A stretch of 64,000 nucleotides of DNA from Bondarzewia mesenterica (lineage: Eukaryota; Basidiomycota; Agaricomycetes; Russulales; Bondarzewiaceae): NCBI GenBank assembly GCA_004802705.1, contig SGPL01000068.1, forward strand, positions 1 to 64,000, given 5' to 3'. The notes under the pieces were generated by a model that worked only from the letters and a program-made list of their open reading frames with translations, searched no databases and was not told where the DNA came from. This document shows, piece after piece, positions 1-11,237 of this stretch; position 1 is the first letter of the stretch; each line of letters opens with the position of its first letter. The translations under genes and the position numbers were made by a program.

Positions 1-974
1 CGTAGTCTCATCACGGATTGAATTGACTCATATCGTAATAGCTGGTGCCGACACCGTAAGTCTGTTTACTTCTTTTCAGCTGTCTGGTTCTCATATTGAA
101 TGTGTCTGATAGACGGTTTCTACGATGATGGCGTTCTTCCTGGGCATGATGCTCCACCCCGAGTACCAGCGCAAGGCTCAAGAAGAGATCGACAGAGTCG
201 TCGTCCCGGTCGCTTGCCGGACTTCAGCGATCGAGACCAATTGCCATATGTCAGCAATATCATCTGGGAATGCCTGCGTTGGAACCCCGTTGTACCTCTG
301 GGCGTTCCTCATGCGACGACGCAAGACGACGTGTACGAGGGCTACTGGATTCCGAAGGGCACCACCATCATTCCCAATATTTGGTCAGTTCTCGCAGGAC
401 TATTTTCTTCTTGTCTTAAACGACCTATCTGGTCTTGGCTATTGACCCACTGGCTCTGCATTTAGGGCTATGTTCCATGATGAGACGAAGTATCCGGACG
501 CGTTTGCCTTCAAGCCGGAACGGTTTGAGGATGGGAAGAAGAATATGGAACTTGGGAACAACGATTTACCTCACGTTGTTTTTGGATTCGGACGACGGTG
601 AGTTCGCCTCCGCACTTTTCCAATTTTCATTTTGCGACCATACATGTGTGCGTTGTGCAGTGTCTGTCCCGGTCGGTGGCTCGCGTTGGACAGTTTATGG
701 ATTACGATCGCGTCTGTCCTTTCCGTTTATACCGTCTCCAAGCCGAAGGATGCGAACGGGGCCGAAATCGAGCCGGAAATTGAGTTTACCAGCGTCGCAG
801 TGAGGTGCGTCACGCTACTGAAATCCGTCGCTAGTGTCGTTTGTGTCGGCATCGCTGATGAATTGCTGTACACACAGTCGACCAAAGATGTTCAAATGCT
901 CGGTTGTTCCTCGCTTGGAGACAGCTCTGTCTCTCATCAAGCAGACGGAGGATGAGCGAGATGTGGTGAAGTGA
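1..974 (+). pseudogene. Cytochrome P450, 3' part, frameshifted copy
   Basis: C-terminal half of a microsomal-type P450 monooxygenase; the window edge cuts it inside an intron. The first short exon (42-54) gives the I-helix AGADT. The next exon encodes the K-helix region and would read through ECLRW, as in the intact copy at 6197-8439. About base 203 one G is missing relative to that copy (GTCGTC-GTCCC against GTCGTCGGTCCC), so the frame is lost before the K helix. Downstream the coding is again good: the haem-binding FGFGRRVCPGRW is split by an intron at about 597-660, and the last exon ends ERDVVK with TGA at 972-974. Seen: the deletion and the intact splice sites. Inferred: a pseudogene, unless the missing base is an assembly error. 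Confidence 0.85.
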
Positions 975-1117
975 TCTTGGCTTTCCCCCCTTCTCATTCC
1001 CTGCGGGACTCGGAATGCGTTGGGTCTCATCGTGGTTGGAGCCTACGTGTATCTGCCCCTTATCTGTGTATAATCGCTATTGACTGATTTGGATGGATGG
1101 TCTTCGTTTCCAAACGT
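1..1117 (+). repeat. Left arm of inverted P450 repeat
   Basis: This arm matches 6076-7171 in reverse complement from the window edge to the shared TTCGTTTCCAAACGT at 1103-1117. Positions 1 to about 480, introns included, differ at only three places. From about 490 on, the exon differs at roughly one base in eleven, and introns and the 3' flank differ more. The arm probably extends left of the window. Confidence 0.9.
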
Positions 1118-1320
1118 GTTGAGATTGAGTCTCAAGGCAAGTTTACCATCGAATGCGTTGATGCATGTTGGAACTTGTAAATAAGCGGAGCGATGATATC
1201 CATTCACACATGACGTACAATCGTGCTGGACGCGGATGAAGGTGTGTCTCTGGGGCAGCTTGGTATTCCTCATCATTCTTCCTCGAACTAATGTACCTTC
1301 GTCCAAGCACTCTCGTCTAG

Positions 1321-1731
1321 ATTGAATCCCGCGTTCTTCATTATCTGCACTGGCTCGGGTACTCATTTGACACCCACCTCCAGCGACGCGATCTCATCAA
1401 CAACGTTAGTAACATATATGGTTCTTCTTCTTCTTCTGACACGTGCACTTTGACTTCGAGTTCCTCGGTGTACTCGAGCGCCGACTCGCCTCTGCTCGTG
1501 CCGTCTCCCGTCCTGACGTACAACTCGTCGTCATCCTCGTCGTCCCGGACGCGATCGACGCTGAGTCCGTTCTTTGGCTCGTTTGTGAATGCTAGTGACG
1601 GATTCGCTGACATCGGCATGGAGACGTATAGTGAGGCTGGTGGACATGTCCACGAGGCCAAAGGACAGCAGTATCAGGATGTTCGACGCACGGAGGGCTT
1701 TGTGGGCACGGTGAGGGCGGATGGTCAGTGA
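1321..1731 (+). CDS. Possible terminal exon of an unrecognised Ser-rich protein
   Basis: After an AG acceptor at 1319-1320 an open frame with regular codon use runs to TGA at 1729-1731. It encodes a short region with VLHYLHWLGY, then a serine-rich, probably disordered tail (SSSSSSS around 1520) and a polar C-terminus. I could not join it to an upstream exon or start codon, and I do not recognise it. It could be the tail of a gene remnant caught between the inverted P450 copies. The opposite frame is also open but has poorer composition. Confidence 0.3.
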   Translation: MESRVLHYLHWLGYSFDTHLQRRDLINNVSNIYGSSSSSDTCTLTSSSSVYSSADSPLLVPSPVLTYNSSSSSSSRTRSTLSPFFGSFVNASDGFADIGMETYSEAGGHVHEAKGQQYQDVRRTEGFVGTVRADGQ

Positions 1732-3850
1732 GGATGCTGGGCCCTTGTTTGTCGATGCCATCCTTTTGAATGCTCGGCAGCAGTCTCATTTCGTTCGTTT
1801 GTCGCCTCGCACGACACGCGGTGTCGGTCCTTCAGTGCATAGTATCGTTGACCTTCGCTTGTTCCCCGCACATGTATACTTAAATCTTTCTTCGTTTTCC
1901 AGTCTCTTTGGGCCACGCCCGTATGATTCTTCGGCTTCTAAGCTTATATACTTTGATCAGAATTCCTCCTTTCCGATTTTTGGGTGTCGCGCTGGCATCT
2001 TTTCTTTTCCATTGTGATTGGACGGCGAGACACCCTCATCGAGCATCGCATCCGTCGGGCACCATCATTGCTATAGTTGGAGTTGATATATCGGTGGTGT
2101 GTGTGTGCCTTTTGACCGTGTTCGAGTTCGTGGCACCTGTCCCGTCGGGCATTTGCTGGCTCTTGAATGTTCGATGTCCATGTTTGGCCTCGCGCTCGTT
2201 GACTCGTTTTCTGCGGCGAATGGTGAGGCTTTCGTTGAGTTTCCAAGTCGTGGCCACTGGTGTTCTTCACGATCAGTATCAATGCACTGGTCGCGACGGG
2301 GGACCCATACGAATTCCCTTGTGAGTGGGGACGACGGGTAGAGGAGCGGAGTGCTTCCCTAAAGCGGGAATTGTGACTACATACTTAGTGGGAACCGCGC
2401 CGAACCGCGCCGACTCCGCGGCTGCTGTGGTTCAAACGTTCAAGAGTCAGACGACGATGAGCTCTCACACAGTCCGAGTGCCGACACCGTTTAACGGTGG
2501 CCACCTGGATGAGTATCAATATTTCCCCCCGCTCAGTTCGCAATTGAGTCAAATCTCCATCAGACATTTCCGAGTGCATTCTCTCACCGAATACCTTGGC
2601 ATCTCACTCCCAGTCAGACGGCCTTGAACCAAAGTTCCAGCGAGACGCACCACGTCACAGCGCACCCACGCTTCCCGCCAGACGCACCTCCGGGAGCGCT
2701 GTCAAAACTCGCCACGGCCAATTTAACCCATGCGCAATGCAAAGCACAGCTCAGGGCAGTGTTGAGGGTCCGATGAAGAGAAGGATGGGGAGGAGGAGGT
2801 TAAGAATGAGAAGGGGAGGAGGATGATAGATGGGATGATGGATGTTGGAGATGAGGAAGAAAAGGATGAAGAAAAAGGAGCTCGTTCTGATGCCCCTCCC
2901 CGGCGCGCGCTCCACGCGCATGCGGCGCCACACGAGAGTGCGCGAATGGCGATTCGAGATGCTGGACTCGCACGCGATGGTGAGGATTGGGAGATCACAA
3001 TTTGGGGGCGGTGCGCGGAAGTTGATGTAGACGAGACGACGGAGGCGGGTTCGTGGATGGACATGGTGAGCCTGGTATCTATGCGTGTGCGTAGGAGGGA
3101 GGGAGGCGTCGGAAGTCAATCAGGGTGGTCATCGATGATATGCGCAAACGATCTCGTACTACTCGCACTCCGATTCAGAATTGGAGTTAGAGAAGTCCGA
3201 CTTGACACGTCACTTTGCACACTCGAGGCGGCGATTGTTGAACCTAGGCGCGGGCGAGTCGTTCTTGGGCGGCGAAGGGGAAGGGGAGGCGCACGCGCAC
3301 GGGTGGTTGTGTCTGTCAAGAGCGTATGGAATTGGCGTTTATGATGATAGTCGACTGTCTATCACGAATAGGCGTCTGTGCTTGAGACTCGCTCACAGGA
3401 GGTAAGGAGCCGCAGTACGCGTTGCATATATATATGGTCCTTCAAGTCGCTTGCGTATTGAGATCATTTATTGCTGGAAAGGCGTTCATTGGAGCAGTAA
3501 AATGCTTTGGCGGGTCTGAATTTTTGGCGACCGTGTATCGTCAGAAGTTTTGTTCAATCATTGACACTAGGCCCCTGCCTGTCCCTGCTGATGTATGGGC
3601 TTACTGTCCTTGGCCTGATTTAGTCTCCTTTGCAGACCTCACACAGAAGACAATCGTTCTGTGTATGAGGGCCTAATTGACCTTCCATCTTCACGTAGCT
3701 TCCCGTCCGTGCCTTGCCAGGTGACCAGCACTATCACTTATCGGACGGAGTCATGTCAATGCAGCAGGAGACAAAGTATTGCGAGTCCACTCTCCGAGGA
3801 ACCCCGCCCTTAGTTTCGTATACCTCCATCAAGCACTCTAAGTAGCCAGC
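1732..3850. other. Intergenic, no convincing gene
   Basis: Holds purine-rich low-complexity sequence around 2770-2880 and several overlapping short open frames on both strands (for example 2457-2627 and 2823-3344, plus strand). None has clear domain content or splice signals. A small perfect hairpin lies at 3641-3664. Nothing else supported. Confidence 0.5.
3641..3664. repeat. Hairpin ACACAGAA-8-TTCTGTGT
   Basis: Perfect 8-base inverted repeat with an 8-base loop (GACAATCG). The same stem with the same loop length occurs at 51684-51707. It lies about 190 bases upstream of the GTPase start. Confidence 0.6.
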
Positions 3851-5924
3851 ATGAATATGGACCATGAGACTCGCTCTGGCTCTGCATCTTCCGTGCTCTC
3901 GTCAACAGTGGAAGACATCGCTGATGGTCTCCGGTGTGCTATAACAAATCTGTCTCGCATATACATACTTATGCATGTTGCTCTTGTCCCTTTCGTCTAG
4001 ATTTCGCATTCTTGTGCTCGGAAAGGTGAGGATGGTTCAATTTGAAATATCGAACGAAACAAATAAAGTGAGATTTGATCGTCGCTTGCAGACCGGATGT
4101 GGCAAGTCCTCGCTGATGAACGCCGTATTCGACGTTCCAGTCGCGGGAAGCGCTCAGATTCTTTCACCGAATGGCCATTTCCAGACAGTACTGCACGAGC
4201 AGCAGGTGTCTCATCGTGACCCAGGAGCAGCAGACGTCAATGAGGAATTATGTCCCAATGAAAATAGTCGCTTTGTCCTTCACGATTCACGCGGGTTTGA
4301 GCCTGGCGATGAGGATGGCCTGAAGATGGTCAAGGATTTCATTCAAGATCGTATGTCCCTTCCTCTGGAGAAGAGACTTCACGCCATCTGGTAAGTCTCG
4401 CAGCTTCTCAATCAACATATCACCTAATCTGACTCGTGACTGAGGATCTGCATCACGACGCCGGTCGGGAACGACCGTATCATTGAAACGGGAGTTGAGG
4501 AGATTCTGAAGATGAGAGGGAGAATTGGTGAGTGTTCAGAGTGATCAAGCAATCACCTGCCAATTGAAACAGTACGGTCATAGCCCCCGTCATCGTCGTG
4601 TTTACCAAGTACGATAGGCTATTTTATTCCGAAGAGCAAAACTTGGACGATGCTACCATCATGGAACTTGACGAAGCTGAAATACGCAAACTCAGCATGG
4701 TCAATGCAGATTCAGCATTTCAGCAGTCGTGCATCCGTCCTTTGGCGGAACTCGTCGGAGAAGTTCCCATCGTGAGAGCTTCCAGTAGGTCTCATGATCA
4801 TTCGAACTTCCTGTCGCTCACAAGTTGACGTCTCTCTATTTCTAGCTCAAAAGCCTCATTTCGAGGATTTGGTCTTGGAACTGGTCGAAATCACAGATTT
4901 GCATATTCGGGAGCATTCCGACGTGACAGGCCGCGCTCGCACCGATCCTGTCTCGTTGGTCTGGTCGACGCTCAGAGAGGGAGCGTGAACATCAATATCG
5001 ATGCATCTATCGAGTATGTCGCCGCGTCATGGAAATTTCTTGTCAGACGCTCAATTATTTAATGGAATGATACAGTGTCGGGCGAAAGAGTACGTATATG
5101 TTCTCCCTCAGTTGACTCAAGTCTTTTTTGATCGAGCAACAATCGGACAGGTTACTGGAGTGGGCTTCTGTCTAGCGTTGATTTCACTGGAAAGAAGCTA
5201 AAAGTCTGTCTCGACACGATTCATGGCAATGTCATCGCTGTCTGGAACATGCGTGATCCTATTAACGTCAGTTATTTGCTTCTTGGATGCTTAGATTCGA
5301 ACTTAATACGGGCGGCCGGACCGTAGTACCTTGTGAGCGACGAATTCAAGGCCGAAATGTCCCAGATTGTGGAGGACTTGGCTGATTTGCGCACGGACAA
5401 TCCGGACGTTGCGTTGTGAGTTCTTTGGCATATCTCTCATCCATGTATGCCTTGGCAGTCGTGCAGTCCCAACATCACGCTGTCGGATGCAGTAGCGACT
5501 GCTGGCGCTATCTCATCCATGAACCCACCTGGTGCAGTTTTCCTCACTGGGACGGTCGTAATTGGATTTGCTACTGGTCGTGTTTCGAGATATATCGCAA
5601 CACGTCCGTGCATTAATTTCTTCAATTCTATGGAGGTGCAGTATCAGCATTTTGACAACCATCAGTAGACCTGGCAACGTCCGCTGCATTATGGGATACA
5701 TTGTGGACCTCACCGTCATTATGCATAGACTATTTCATCAGTCGTCCATTGTATCCGAGACGGCTGTGAAGGCGATCTTGAACGAGTACGCATCGGGGAC
5801 TAGGACGCACGTTCATAACGCCATTCGCAGGTTTGACACGACCAAGACAAATCTCATCACCGGTGAACGTGTTTTGGATGAGATTATCCGTTTGATCAGG
5901 GAAAATTGTGGTCGTCTCAACTGA
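3851..5924 (+). pseudogene. P-loop GTPase (AIG1/G-domain type), one frameshift
   Basis: A member of the large family of single G-domain GTPases expanded in mushrooms; cellular role unknown. Start ATG 3851 precedes a short Ser-rich leader. G1 GKTGCGKSS is split by an intron after GK; G3 is DSRG; G4 is FTKYD. The C-terminal part has a hydrophobic stretch (FLTGTVVIGFATG) and the final exon (YIVDLTVIMHRLF) ends at 5922-5924. At about 4966-4971 the upstream frame (DPVSLVWS) runs to TGA at 4986, whereas the frame that splices correctly into the next exons (VNINIDASID, then VGRKSYWSG) is offset by one base. No intron can fit in the overlap. So the gene as given carries a one-base deletion: decay or sequencing error. 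All other splice junctions look intact. Confidence 0.8.
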
Positions 5925-6075
5925 TTTCTTATGTTTTACTCATTGTGGTAACACTGAACGAATGGTCTAGTTTTTCTCTTCTTTGTGGCTGTCTGTTTCT
6001 CGTTAAATTTTCATTGGAATGCACATGTATCTCGCTGATGGGCTGATTTCTGTACGTACTTAGACTTGCGTTCGG

Positions 6076-7171
6076 ACGTTTGGAAACGAAAAATATTCGG
6101 CCAATAGCGATTGTACACAGATCATAGGCAGACACACAAAGGCTCCAACCACGATAGAATTCAAAGCATTCTGAGTCCGCAGGCAGAAGCCAACATCACT
6201 TCGCCAATTCTCGCTCATCCTCCGTCTGCTTGATGAGAGCCAGAGCTGCCTCCGAGCGAGGAACAACCGAGCATTTGAACATCTTTGGCCGACTGTGGCC
6301 ACAGCAAATCATCAGCGATACCGGCACAAACGACACTAGCGACATATTTGAACGATACTACGCACCTCACTATGCCGTTGGTAAACTCGATTTCCGGCTC
6401 GATGACGGCCCCGTCCACGTCCTTCGGCTTGGAGATGGTGTAAACGGAAAGGACAGACGCGATCGTAATCCATAAACTGTCCAAGGCGAGCCACCGACCA
6501 GGACAGACACTGCAAAACGCGTCCAGGCGGCATGGTCGCAAAACGATCGCCGAAAGTGTAAAGGCGAACTCACCGTCGTCCGAACCCAAATACGATGTGA
6601 GGCAAATCGTTATTCCCAAGTTCCATATTCTTCTTCTCATCCTCAAACCGTTCCGGCTTGAAGGCAAATGCATCTGGATACTTCGTCTCGTCATGGAACA
6701 TAGCCCTAAATGCAGAGCCAGTGGGTCAATAGCCAAGACCAGATAGGTCGTTTAAGACAAGAAGAAAATAGTCCTGCGAGAACTGACCAAATATTGGGAA
6801 TGATGGTGGTGCCCTTCGGAATCCAGTAGCCCTCGTACACGTCGTCTTGCGTCGTCGCATGAGGAACGCCCAGAGGTACAACAGGGTTCCAACGCAGGCA
6901 TTCCCAGATGATATTGCTGACATATGGCAGTTGGTCTCGATCGCTGAAGTCCGGCAAGCGACCGGGACCGACGACTCTGTCGATCTCTTCTTGAGCCTTG
7001 CGCTGGTACTCGGGGTGGAGCATCATGCCCAGGAAGAACGCCATCATCGTAGAAACCGTCTATCAGACACATTCAATATGAGAACCAGACAGCTGAAAAG
7101 AAGTAAACAGACTTACGGTGTCGGCACCAGCTATTACGATATGAGTCAATTCAATCCGTGATGAGACTACG
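6076..7171 (-). repeat. Right arm of inverted P450 repeat
   Basis: Reverse-complement partner of 1-1117. It covers the last four exons of the intact P450 and about 120 bases of 3' flank. The two arms are about 5 kb apart and enclose the GTPase gene at 3851-5924. Confidence 0.9.
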
Positions 7172-8439
7172 GGAACGAATTGCTAAAGAAATTTCCCCTT
7201 ACCTGCATAGGAAATGGCGGCAATGTTCTTGATGGTCGTGATGTCCACGTCCTTGGAACTGCTCAAGTTCTCCAGCTCGATCGTCATCACGCTGGGCCCT
7301 GCAATGCCGGAATCCTGAAACCGAGGTAACTTCGCGTCAGCCGGCAGGTTTCCTGAACGGATACGTCTTCCTACCATTTGCTCCTTGACCACCTCATAAG
7401 GCTTATCGAGCATTGCTCGCGAATCCTTCATCCACTCCCTTCCTTGCCTCTTGAACCCGGCGCCGGGGAACCAGTATGGAACGTGCTTCACTATGATGTC
7501 AAGATCAGTGTCAACGGTCTTGTTGAGAGGATCGAAGGCCTTGACTCACGCATTGGGATGTAGTCTACCAAGTACGTCCCAAAGATACCTGCATTATTCA
7601 CATTAGACATGGCCTTCTCGGCCAGAGTCACGAAAGCATCGCCCTCTTCTGCGACGTCATGTCCATAGGAAATCTTCATGACTAGAGCCGCCGCATTCCT
7701 GTTCATGCATAAACACGTAAGTGAACCAACGAAGATATTTTCGACATCAAGCCTTAAGCCGCACCTGCGTAAGTGATGGTAATAGTTCTCGGGGCTGTGA
7801 AGCAAGTTGCGGAGGAGCGCGTGAGCCTCCCTGATCTGAACCGGTTCATAGCGGCGAGTAGCGCGCGTGTGGAAGTGTTTCTGAAAAACGCCTCGGTGTT
7901 TCCTCCATGAATTGCCATAGGGCATTCCCACGAAGGACCAATCCCATCCCATCCTGTGTAGACATTCATGGTGTGAGCACAATCAGAACATGCAGCACCA
8001 ACATCCACCTACACATCCTCAATCATAGTTCTCATCGGCCTGGAAGAGTAGATGGCACCGCGCTTGTCGAGCAGATCGTCCGCAGCCTTTGCTGAGTTCA
8101 AGACGATGACAGAGTTTCCGAATGCATGGATGTAGATGATATCACCTGCATTCGGCACGACCCAATACAACGTCAATGCAGGAAACAAACGGGGTGTCAA
8201 TCGACGCGCAAAAGCGATGCAGGATGCATACCATAGACGTCTTTCCATGCCGCATAGGTGCGCCACGGATACAATTCAGGCATGATGGGTTGGCCTAGGC
8301 CGAACCAGGATGATTTAGGCCCGGGTGGGAGTGGAGGACGACGAGCTTTGTGAGCGAGGATGCCAAACACTGCTAGTGATAGGGCTGCCACTGTGGCGAT
8401 ATTCACGAAACCGGTGTTCATCAAGTCCAATTCAAGCAT
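6197..8439 (-). CDS. Cytochrome P450 monooxygenase, intact copy
   Basis: Haem-thiolate monooxygenase of the CYP64/O-methylsterigmatocystin-oxidoreductase-like group common in basidiomycetes, about 510 residues, ER-anchored; substrate unknown. ATG at 8439 opens with an N-terminal membrane anchor (residues about 10-28) and the proline hinge PPLPPGP. The C-helix WRKHR follows, then I-helix AGADTT, K-helix ECLRW and the haem loop FGFGRRVCPGRW. Nine or so short introns all have GT-AG ends; for example 8146-8231 is the first. The I-helix codons are carried on a 14-base exon between two introns. TGA is at 6197-6199. No frame break was found. Its last exons form one arm of the inverted repeat with 1-1117, so the two genes point towards each other around the GTPase. 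Confidence 0.93.
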
Positions 8440-9954
8440 CCTGCCAAGTTCACGACTTCAGAAGATGGGCGAAGTAGCCTGCACTGCGGTGAAAGTCAAG
8501 CAGGGGCATAGAAGTAACTTTATATACCTTCCTCTAAACACCATTTGCCGATGCTCCACGGGATTGATGACATATCCACTCAGTCTCACACCGTCATGAG
8601 GTCAACAGACTGCTGCAAAAGGTTGTGAGACTTCTACTTCCATCGCGCGAACGACATCGATGACAGGTTTCTCGAAGCGTGAAAGGCCACCTGAGTCCCG
8701 CTTACGCGGCAGGCATGTCATTTAAAGTGGAGAGTCGAAGCAGACTTGGATCCCGAGGTATACCAACGAGGGACATTTATTCGTCACCGCTGAGTTCAGG
8801 ATGGCTGATAGCCTCCCTCAGCGAAAGACACCAGTGTGTTTTTTACGACCATTCTCACCGGCCAGTTCCTAAATTCCTTTCGATCAGTGAGTCACTCCAT
8901 TTGATTCCCGTATTATCACCGACATACGTGTTTGGCATGGTCGCGTTCGAAAAAAGAAAAAAAGGTGCTAGATGATGGAGAGAATGTGAGCTGTTAAATA
9001 ATGGTAGTGGAGGTCAATTCGGCTAGCACTCTCTCATCAAAAGTGAATTGTTTCGTCTCTTCAGGTGTCAGAATATGCTCGACGGCAACAGAGCGGTGTA
9101 CTCTGCGTACCAAGTCGGGTTCACGGCAACAGATCCGCAATCCCGTAGTCGTTCAGCTTAAAAGCACGAACGAAACTCGAGTACGATCACGGAAGGCTCA
9201 CCTCCCACCGTCAAATGGAGTCCATCCCACGGGTTCGCGTAAGATAACGTTAATTACCCCTCTCCTCGGTGCCAGGTAGGCGCTAGCAAAAATCCAGTGG
9301 TGGTGCACACTGCAGGGGTTTCGAGAGCAGTGACGTTGATGGACTAATCAGACCTGATCGGACCCAACCGCCCGCCTCCAGGGACTAAAACGGAATTATC
9401 GACAAAGCTACTGGCGTCTGTAGGCCTTGTACGTCAGGCATACCAGGATCAAAACAACTTAGCAACTCACTGTGAGATGACCACCGTCGAAGAGGACGAC
9501 ATTAAAAGTGTGACAGATAGCGACGCGGTCACGTGTGCAGGCGTGTCATCAATTCGAATATACACGATCGAAACCCACGAAGACGCGCCCCGACGCGTGC
9601 ACGCTCGAGCATGAATGTCACTGCGATTCCGTGAAAGAGACTAAATCAGATGACATTGCATGCCCATTATAAGCACGAATTGTATCACGGTATGTACATG
9701 CAGCCAGTCACAGGGAGCGTTGTATGGTATGGGAATAGTTAGCAATAAGATGCAAACGAGACACAGATAGAATGTACGGTGATGTGCCTAAACGATACAA
9801 TGCGGTCGGGTACATGGGAAGCACAGTCCTACATGATAGAAATGTGGGATGACGACCGTTATTATGAAGAACGAAGCGGTACAGTCTAGAGACAGTGCAC
9901 ACCCGATAACCTACAAGTCTGCGTTATGAAGAACCACGTACCTTGATAGCCCTG
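8440..9954. other. Intergenic, no gene seen
   Basis: About 1.5 kb with only short overlapping open frames and no recognisable product. It includes the P450 promoter on the left and a CACGTG-containing motif at 9523-9537. Confidence 0.5.
9523..9537 (+). promoter_or_regulatory. ACGCGGTCACGTGTG motif, copy 1
   Basis: A 15-base string identical to 10903-10917; its first 13 bases recur inverted at 49783-49795. It joins an ACGCG core and the E-box CACGTG. About 1.1 kb upstream of the P450 start. Confidence 0.4.
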
Positions 9955-10560
9955 TCAAAGGTCAGACCCCAACACCGCCATAACTAGCGTCGCGACCACC
10001 GCCAACGTCACCCACGCCGGGAGCAACGTTTGCTCCCAAATGAGCGATGAGCGAGGATCAGACGAATCCAGAAATGAAGAAGGCATCCAGCCAGGCCAAC
10101 AACAATCTACAAAAGCGAACCAGATGCGAAGTCAGAGAAACGCTGGAGTGTCGCAAGGTGACTCGAAACTACTCACCACGCGAGAAGATCACAGGAAGTT
10201 GACAGAGTCGGCCACGCTCAAAGCCATCTACACCAGCCCCGACCACAGTGACCGAGAGCTCCGCATTCGATCGGAACTCTCAGGGCATATGGTCAAGGTG
10301 CTTGTATTCGGGGGGCTCCAAGGCGGAGCCAACCGACGTGGGCTGGGTGGGGAGCGGGTCAGGAAGCACGCCTCTCGTCGCGTCCGACGCATTGAGAGTA
10401 TGTGAGAAACTCTCTTGCTTACCACAGATGAGAAACACGTTGGGCAAGATTGCAGGGACATGTTGGCGTTGAGGAGTCTGGCAGTTGGGAATTGGTAGTC
10501 GGTACGCAAGGAAGAGTGAAAGCGAAGGAACGGTCTTCGAGTGGCATCACGTCGGCCTTC
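9955..10560 (-). pseudogene. Single-pass membrane protein with internal stop
   Basis: A long frame on the minus strand reads from about 10560 through VPAILPNVFLICG and GVLPDPLPTQPTSVG to TGA at 10280-10282, then continues in the same frame (SNAELSVTVVGAGVDGFE) to a GTGAGT donor near 10180. The last exon, after an intron ending TTTTGTAG, carries a C-terminal hydrophobic helix (LPAWVTLAVVATLVMAVLG) and ends at TGA 9955-9957. The single TGA is the only break, and no donor site near it would let an intron remove it. I do not recognise the family. The 5' end is not resolved: the frame is closed by a stop near 10565, so a further exon is likely. Possibly a tail-anchored or GPI-like precursor. Confidence 0.5.
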
Positions 10561-10679
10561 GGTCTCAGCCTTCTGTACAGTCTGGTATCCATATTTCGAT
10601 GTCCGTTAGTGGTACAGTAAAGGGAGGAACGCGACGCGAGAGACTTGATCTTAAGGATTATACGAAGAGACCCATAATC

Positions 10680-10800
10680 CAAGTCTTAGATATTACCTTA
10701 GCCTTTAGGGACACGTTTTTTTTAATTACTTTGAGAGTTATAAATAAATCAGATATTACCTGAAAAGAGTTCCTGTTAAAAAAAATCAAAAAATCCGCCA
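10680..10800. repeat. AT-rich block with direct repeat
   Basis: A strongly AT-rich stretch in otherwise GC-rich sequence, with AGATATTACCT occurring at about 10686 and again at about 10751, and a 7-base stem GGATTAT/ATAATCC just before it. No coding potential. Possibly a remnant of a small insertion. Confidence 0.35.
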
Positions 10801-10902
10801 CAGGATATAAACTCACCTTGATCAATCCACATGGACCCACAAAACAAAGTTGCCAGTTGCCGCGTCGTTTGAGGCATTACGTAAAACTGCCGCGAGAAGT
10901 CA

Positions 10903-10917
10903 ACGCGGTCACGTGTG
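10903..10917 (+). promoter_or_regulatory. ACGCGGTCACGTGTG motif, copy 2
   Basis: Identical 15-base partner of 9523-9537, about 340 bases upstream of the broken membrane-protein frame at 9955-10560. A second CACGTG lies near 11048. Confidence 0.4.
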
Positions 10918-11237
10918 AGCAGGGGAGCTCAAAGTTGGCGCTTACGCTGTAAGCGACCGGCAACTCCGCCATTCCGAGGGTTTTCCGGAACGGGCACGGT
11001 CGACCGTTCGCGACCGTCTGCGACCGTTTCGACCGTTGCGCGCGCGCACGTGACCTGCCTTTTCCGGATTCCACCCCAAGGCGCGGGTTCGACAAGGGCC
11101 AACCCTAGCGTAGGGGTTCGCACCGCGGGCGCTTTCGCTTGCTTTTCCTTCGCTAGGTCGTTTCCCGCTCTTGCGGCGCGAGGGGGCGGCGAAACGGAGC
11201 CATGGTATTGTACACAAGTCATCAACCGAGAACTAAG

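Noticed and set aside
2823..3344. 173-codon plus-strand open frame
   Set aside because: It starts in a purine-rich low-complexity run and is Arg-rich throughout; an equally long frame is open on the other strand, so neither is supported.
6076..7171. Inverted P450 repeats as terminal repeats of a transposon carrying the GTPase
   Set aside because: The arms are gene segments with normal exons and introns, have no matching short ends or target duplication, and identity falls towards the enclosed gene; an inverted gene duplication is simpler.
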